64,000 nt of DNA from Jaltomata sinuosa (lineage: Eukaryota; Streptophyta; Magnoliopsida; Solanales; Solanaceae), in contig QJPP01001598.1 of assembly GCA_003996215.1 (NCBI GenBank), positions 124,001 through 188,000 of the forward strand, written 5' to 3'. The position numbers and the translations under genes are program-made. Shown piece by piece: positions 60,601-64,000 of the stretch. Within the stretch, counting starts at the first letter, position 1; every line of letters begins with the position of its first letter. Below the pieces are notes generated by a model that did not search any database, had not been told where the DNA came from, and was given only the letters and a program-made list of their open reading frames with translations.

Positions 60601-62139
60601 GAGCCTGTAACTCGTGAAATAGACGCTTTGATTAAATTAAAGCAAAAGCATGTTGATTCTTTACAATACGAACTGTTTAGCATGAATATATTTGAGTCTC
60701 TCAAGTCTGCTAAAATACAGAAAAAAATAAAAATGATTTCTGAACAGATCGCCATTGATATTTGCGCCGATCATCCCAGTGCTTTTTGGAATCGAAAAAA
60801 ACATATTGTTACTCTTCCGTATGAGGAGGATTTTTCAGAGGATAATATTCCGACCAAGTCTCGTCCCTGTCAAATGAATTCTGAGTTAGTAGAATTCTGC
60901 AAACAGGAAATTGATACATTATTGCAAAAAGGTTTAATAAAGCCTTCAAAATCTCCTTGGTCTTGCACAGCGTTTTATGTTAATAATGCTGCAGAAAAGG
61001 AACGAGGAGTTCCCAGGTTGGTAATTAATTACAAACCTTTAAACAAATGTTTGAAATGGGTAAGGTATCCTATTCCCAACAAACGCGATTTATTATCTAG
61101 ATTATATGATGCTAATATATTCTCAAAATTTGATTTAAAATCAGGTTATTGGCAGATTCAGATATTTAAAGAGCATTCTTATAGAACTGCTTTCAATGTT
61201 CCTTTCGGGCAATATGAATGGAATGTTATGCCATTCGGATTAAAAAATGCCCCATCTGAATTTCAAAAAATTATGAATGACATCTTTAATCCATATATGG
61301 ATTTTATCATTGTTTATATTGATGATATTTTGGTGTTTTCTAAAACTCTTGAAACGCATATTAAGCACCTTGATATTTTTAAGAAAATTGTGATACAAAA
61401 TGGTTTAGTTATATCAAAACCAAAAATGAGTTTATTTCAAACTGAAGTTCGTTTTCTTGGACATCTTATTAGTCAAGGAAAAGTCACTCCTATACAGAGG
61501 GCTATAGACTTTGCATCAAAGTTTCCGGATATTATTACTGATAGAACTCAATTACAGAGATTCTTGGGCAGTTTAAATTATATTTCTCCCTTTTATAAGA
61601 ATCTTTCTCGAGATTTAGCCCCGTTATATGACAGGCTAAAAAAGGATCATAAATCTCCGTGGACTAATAGTCACACTAATTTGGTAAAAAACATCAAATT
61701 ACGTGTTCAATCTTTACCTTGTCTAACTCTTGCTAACCCTGCATGGCAAAAAATTGTTGAAACAGATGCTTCAAATATTGGTTATGGAGGGATTCTTAAG
61801 CAGATTAATCCCAATGATAAAAATGAATATCTTATTAGATTTCATTCAGGAAAATGGACTGAGGCCCAGAAAAAATATGCAACTGTGGCCCATGAAATGC
61901 TTACTGTTGTTAAATGCGTTCTTAAATTTCAGGATGATTTATATAATCAGAAGTTTTTAATAAAAACTGATGCTCAATCGGTCAAATACATGTTTGACAA
62001 AGATTTTAAGCATGACGCATCGAAACTTATATTTGCTAGATGGCAGGCTCAATTAGCCCCATTTGATTTTGACATTCATTATAAAAAGGGAATTGATAAT
62101 TCTCTTCCAGATTTCTTATCTAGAGAATTCATTCAATAA
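57691..62139 (+). CDS. viral polyprotein: capsid region, aspartic protease, reverse transcriptase, RNase H (1482 aa)
   Basis: The start is taken at ATG 57691, in a TAATG overlap with the previous stop. Domains in order: an N-terminal region with a coiled coil (about 150-175); a capsid region with IVAGFTGQLRGWWDNYL (about 347) and a basic SNRRRRRRSRR run; the CCHC zinc knuckle CYKCGKRGHIAPNC (about 596); a Cys cluster CTTCQGNTCTCE (about 670); a second coiled coil (about 772-800); protease MIDSGADVSCIQEG (catalytic Asp about 868); RT with FDLKSGYWQIQI and the YIDDILV box (about 1209); RNase H from ETDASNIGYGG (about 1357). No integrase, as expected. In intact relatives the product is cleaved by its protease and copies pregenomic RNA into DNA in cytoplasmic particles. 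The frame is open throughout. Confidence 0.92.
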   Translation: MIPHQIDFSPGSLARKQIQNEFFDKKWNKFKTWFFNSYDKDDMNNISQEFYETCALHNEIMHFVPWFITTYLPLYIKVIERTYREVDGKTLTQVYPPQSAFILPNNTGITFQAFQKFVEEEIASISISEINKIISQNNYLSLYVKVLGEHIGSLDEKLEKMTTLIKDIKADIAKTNIASTSRVIEIASTSRAELVPAFIQRPPEINDFKIKSINELEELLDKKFSGLNIKPIDLSHEFSEKIEQTNDFKNQVSSEFNKLKGYPRKNSGYAKPAMNTFYYPRPTPQDVLIEERDWNQTNTSYSGSEIYEWNLDGLSDRQLTILVHRMLMYSTICKSTKNNDRTICKMIVAGFTGQLRGWWDNYLSTEDKATIINAIAVDEGVDNLGFKLEKDREDAVYTLVVTILEHFNGRFTSSYETIRTLLNGLKCPTLTKWRWYKDTFLSRVMELPENKYGFWKAKFIDGLPSLFAERVRKVLRGDHVEVPYQEYTYGKLIGVCTQEGLNLCNELRMSQELKRNKHKERSQLGDFCTQFGLPEPTAYGSKKEYYHSPRTEDSNRRRRRRSRRMSREERDAKRSSRKSNRFTKDRSGRDLSKIKCYKCGKRGHIAPNCKLNKLKALELDPAMQEKVYSLLYTSGSDEDYESYSDTESNIDLIDFSDHDEQVNCTTCQGNTCTCETEVDDIYKLQSQFQDSSINMFSSDNIIELLKEVTDNNLREKIINLATVKDASSSKPVVEKIKKDFDFDYQAPYSLKEVENRLMIKNSFVEKDASFNDLKEEVENLKKEIIFLKRNQAIHDTRISQIEKNYEHVSPIASSSKGKEVCTEEPNINDPENNMFLGMMQVVTAHKWYVKCTILINNSFSITNIAMIDSGADVSCIQEGLVPSKYFQKTTHMVKSASGHALDIKYKLSNTKICQNKVCIPHFFFLVKNQLHPPIILGTPFINAIYPFTHIDSKGFSASYEDNKISYTFITEPVTREIDALIKLKQKHVDSLQYELFSMNIFESLKSAKIQKKIKMISEQIAIDICADHPSAFWNRKKHIVTLPYEEDFSEDNIPTKSRPCQMNSELVEFCKQEIDTLLQKGLIKPSKSPWSCTAFYVNNAAEKERGVPRLVINYKPLNKCLKWVRYPIPNKRDLLSRLYDANIFSKFDLKSGYWQIQIFKEHSYRTAFNVPFGQYEWNVMPFGLKNAPSEFQKIMNDIFNPYMDFIIVYIDDILVFSKTLETHIKHLDIFKKIVIQNGLVISKPKMSLFQTEVRFLGHLISQGKVTPIQRAIDFASKFPDIITDRTQLQRFLGSLNYISPFYKNLSRDLAPLYDRLKKDHKSPWTNSHTNLVKNIKLRVQSLPCLTLANPAWQKIVETDASNIGYGGILKQINPNDKNEYLIRFHSGKWTEAQKKYATVAHEMLTVVKCVLKFQDDLYNQKFLIKTDAQSVKYMFDKDFKHDASKLIFARWQAQLAPFDFDIHYKKGIDNSLPDFLSREFIQ

Positions 62140-62333
62140 TGCATTATTTAGCCTTTCTATCTGAAGAAACTCTTTTAATTCTGTTAAGAGTAATTCTATT
62201 ACCAGAAGATCTTAAAAGGATCATTATTAATAAAATGATTGAAGATATTTTGATTAGAGAAGATGAGGATTTCTCTATTCACGACTACTCAGAAGTAGTA
62301 AGAGAAGATCTTACAGATTATTTTTCTGAATGA
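62139..62333 (+). CDS. small viral ORF, 64 aa, unknown function
   Basis: It starts at ATG 62139, sharing one base with the TAA of the polyprotein (TAATG), and ends TGA 62331-62333, overlapping the next ATG (ATGA). The N-terminal half is Leu/Ile-rich (LLILLRVILL) and the C-terminal half is acidic (IREDEDFSIHDY). Its exact fit between neighbours argues that it is translated rather than spurious. I do not recognise the family. It could be a real small protein or simply a relay that lets ribosomes reach the last ORF. Confidence 0.65.
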   Translation: MHYLAFLSEETLLILLRVILLPEDLKRIIINKMIEDILIREDEDFSIHDYSEVVREDLTDYFSE

Positions 62334-63835
62334 CTAATCTATTTCTCTACAGGATGGATCCGCCATGGCGGCATGTTCGAGGAAGAGGAAGGGGAAGATC
62401 AGCCCCAGGAAGATCCTCTCAATCCAGTTCTCAAGGATCGACATATCGATCAAATTATCCTGTTATACAAGGATCATCATACAGAAACCCAGTTATACAA
62501 ATGGGTAATAAGAGCCTTATTAATAAAAAAATTACAGATGAAGGTGCATCATCTAGCTCATCTATTACTCCTGAGCAAGTCATAAATTTGGAAAATATTC
62601 CAAAAGATAGTCCATTATATGAACATGCGCAGGCGTATTTGCATGCACAAAGGCAGAAAGATACTTTTGCCTCGATCATGAAAGGAGAAACTGATCCTAT
62701 CATATCGTATGAACAGGTCAGAAAAAGAGAAATTATATTTTTCTTGGAAAATGTTGATATACAACGAAAATCAGAACCTTGGAAAATATTCCAAAGGTAT
62801 TTAGTGAAGGGATTATATTTCCCGGGCGAGTCTTATAAAACTCGATCCTATTATGAAACCATTCTGACAAGCATGGGTAGTGCAGAAATTCAGCACTTTT
62901 GTCCTACGGGTTATACCCCAGAGGAGAATGTTTATAACTTCTCTAAAATAATTATCAAACAGATTATATCTGTTGAAGAGTGGGGACTATCCACAATGAA
63001 AGAAAGACAGGTTGTTGTTAAAGGTGTACCAATGAACTTCACCTATTGGGATTATATCCAAGCATTCAGTAAAACTCTGTTTTACAATAATGATAAAAAT
63101 AAACATACTTGGTTTATAAAAATCTGTTCTAAGGTTTTTTCTGAACCTATTCCGAATTGGTTTATTAACTGGTGGTCATACCACGGCCCTACTATTCAGA
63201 TATTACCTGAAAAATTCTTAGAGTTATACAAAGAATGGAAAAAGGTATCTCCTTTTCTCCAAGATTTATATCACCAGGATCATATATGCTGGTTAGAAAA
63301 AATTGATCAGATGTACTTTTTTATAGAATTCTCTATACCTTGGATCCATAAATGGATGCCGGAAATAGGGTTTACAGAGGAGGATGTTCCTTGCTTATAC
63401 CGTGTTTACTATAATAATTTCTGGGAAAAACTATTAAAAAAGGATCCCAGGACAAAGCAAATAAATGGACAAGAGCTTGTTGATAGTATTGTCAACACGA
63501 TCAAGACATACAAAGAACTTCCAGATAAGGAAATTGGTGTTGATAACCCATCCATCAGGCATATTGCCAGAAGAATCTCCACCCAAGAAGGAGATAAGGA
63601 AGCAATGGTCAATGAATATCTGGAGAAGATGAAGAAGACTTTGCTTCAAGGCATCGATATTATCGATAAGTCAGACACTTCTATGAGAAGTGAGACCTCA
63701 GGCGAAGAAGCCCAACGACCGGAAGATATTATGTTATCTACGGAAGAAATACATGAAGCAGAAGATTTGCTTCAATCACTCAAAGCCATGGAGAATAAAA
63801 GACGTGGCAAAGAAAAAATGAATAACATCGACTGA
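62330..63835 (+). CDS. last viral ORF, 501 aa, transactivator/inclusion-body position
   Basis: It starts at ATG 62330 in an ATGA overlap; a second in-frame ATG is at 62354, directly before the RGRGRGR run. The N-terminus is Arg/Gly- then Ser-rich (to about residue 45) and the middle is Trp/Tyr-rich and probably globular (about 110-400). The C-terminus is acidic and helical with a basic end (NKRRGKEKMNN). In caulimovirids with several ORFs the ORF after pol encodes the translational transactivator/inclusion protein, which allows reinitiation on polycistronic RNA. That role is inferred from position and from the stop/start overlaps; I could not see the diagnostic mini-TAV motif by eye. The frame is intact. 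Confidence 0.72.
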   Translation: MTNLFLYRMDPPWRHVRGRGRGRSAPGRSSQSSSQGSTYRSNYPVIQGSSYRNPVIQMGNKSLINKKITDEGASSSSSITPEQVINLENIPKDSPLYEHAQAYLHAQRQKDTFASIMKGETDPIISYEQVRKREIIFFLENVDIQRKSEPWKIFQRYLVKGLYFPGESYKTRSYYETILTSMGSAEIQHFCPTGYTPEENVYNFSKIIIKQIISVEEWGLSTMKERQVVVKGVPMNFTYWDYIQAFSKTLFYNNDKNKHTWFIKICSKVFSEPIPNWFINWWSYHGPTIQILPEKFLELYKEWKKVSPFLQDLYHQDHICWLEKIDQMYFFIEFSIPWIHKWMPEIGFTEEDVPCLYRVYYNNFWEKLLKKDPRTKQINGQELVDSIVNTIKTYKELPDKEIGVDNPSIRHIARRISTQEGDKEAMVNEYLEKMKKTLLQGIDIIDKSDTSMRSETSGEEAQRPEDIMLSTEEIHEAEDLLQSLKAMENKRRGKEKMNNID

Positions 63836-64000
63836 GAAGATAGCCGTCAGTCACATCAACAGTATATAAACTGTTTAAACAGTAAATTCACTGTTTAGGG
63901 ACCCATATGGGACCCCATTGTACTGTACAAAGATTCGTTATGTTTTTTTTTTCTTTCTATATAAGTCCTCACTTTGTTAGATAGGAGGACACACACATTT
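63836..64000 (+). promoter_or_regulatory. pararetroviral pregenomic RNA promoter and start region
   Basis: The TATA box tatataag lies at 63958-63965. About 25-30 bp on, ggaggacacacac (63984-63995) resembles the start-site context of caulimovirid 35S-type promoters. Upstream are several short palindromes: ctgtttaaacag (about 63870), gggacccatatgggacccc (about 63898) and ttgtactgtacaa (about 63918). The window ends inside the presumed RNA leader, so the primer site and polyA signal are not seen. Confidence 0.75.

Larger units (their letters stand above)
57212..64000 (+). mobile_element. endogenous caulimovirid (pararetrovirus), Solendovirus-like, 5'-truncated
   Basis: Four consecutive + strand ORFs with overlapping stop/start codons, a capsid-protease-RT-RNase H polyprotein with no integrase, no LTRs, and a TATA plus start-site pattern after the last ORF mark a plant pararetrovirus of Caulimoviridae. 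Several ORFs with a separate last ORF after pol, in a presumed Solanaceae host, suit the Solendovirus group (inference; needs RT phylogeny). The movement-protein core and the RNA leader are not present on the left, so the copy is partial and permuted; it runs off the right edge. The four ORFs have no stops or shifts inside them, which is notable for an integrated copy. Confidence 0.88.

Noticed and set aside
57251..63835. Calling the pararetrovirus replication-competent
   Set aside because: The movement-protein core, leader and primer site are not in the window, so only a partial copy is shown.

Overview
The window looks like a repeat-dense nuclear segment of a dicot plant, most probably Solanaceae. 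The signs are spliced plant genes, long AT-rich spacers, Ty1/copia and Ty3/gypsy retrotransposons with initiator-Met-tRNA primer sites, a SINE-like 3' end resembling one I recall from Solanaceae, and an endogenous caulimovirid. The species cannot be fixed from the sequence alone. Only two host genes are recognisable: a six-exon GT90/CAP10-type glycosyltransferase gene on the + strand (4461-9941) that carries reading-frame breaks, and an intact single-exon kiwellin gene on the - strand (32362-32940).

Layout. 1-2869: 3' end of an LTR, probably Tat/Ogre type. 2870-4460: AT-rich DNA with a TIR element, a partly duplicated interior and a poly-C tract. 4461-9941: the GT90 gene, with MITE remnants, a hairpin and a 64-bp tandem repeat in its introns. 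10794-30171: a large Ty1/copia element on the - strand (TSD caccc) with an extra 3' ORF, split at 17194-27100 by a Ty3/gypsy chromovirus on the + strand (TSD attac). 30720-31849: an element with ~180-bp inverted arms. 32362-32940: kiwellin. 33246-35761: a short TIR element containing a foldback element (33391-35462, 9-bp TSD cataatcta) that carries nine ~112-bp tandem repeats. 37235-44307: a second copia element on the + strand (TSD atcac) with a SINE fragment in its RT/RNase H region. 45077-57052: a second foldback element of the same family (9-bp TSD ttatttcag), filled with palindromic repeats and itself split by a second Tekay-like gypsy element (46219-55804, TSD attat). About 57.2 kb to the end: an endogenous pararetrovirus.

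The pararetrovirus is the most striking part. It has a short leading ORF, a 1482-residue capsid/protease/RT/RNase H polyprotein, a 64-residue ORF and a 501-residue ORF. All are open, and they are chained by TAATG, TAATG and ATGA stop/start overlaps. A TATA box and a candidate pregenomic RNA start follow at the right edge. The layout suits a Solendovirus-like member of Caulimoviridae. The 5' part, including the movement-protein core and leader, is absent to the left, so this is a partial, permuted integrant.

The retrotransposons all have in-frame stops and frameshifts and look non-autonomous now, but their LTRs, TSDs and nesting order are well preserved. Insertion ages were not computed.
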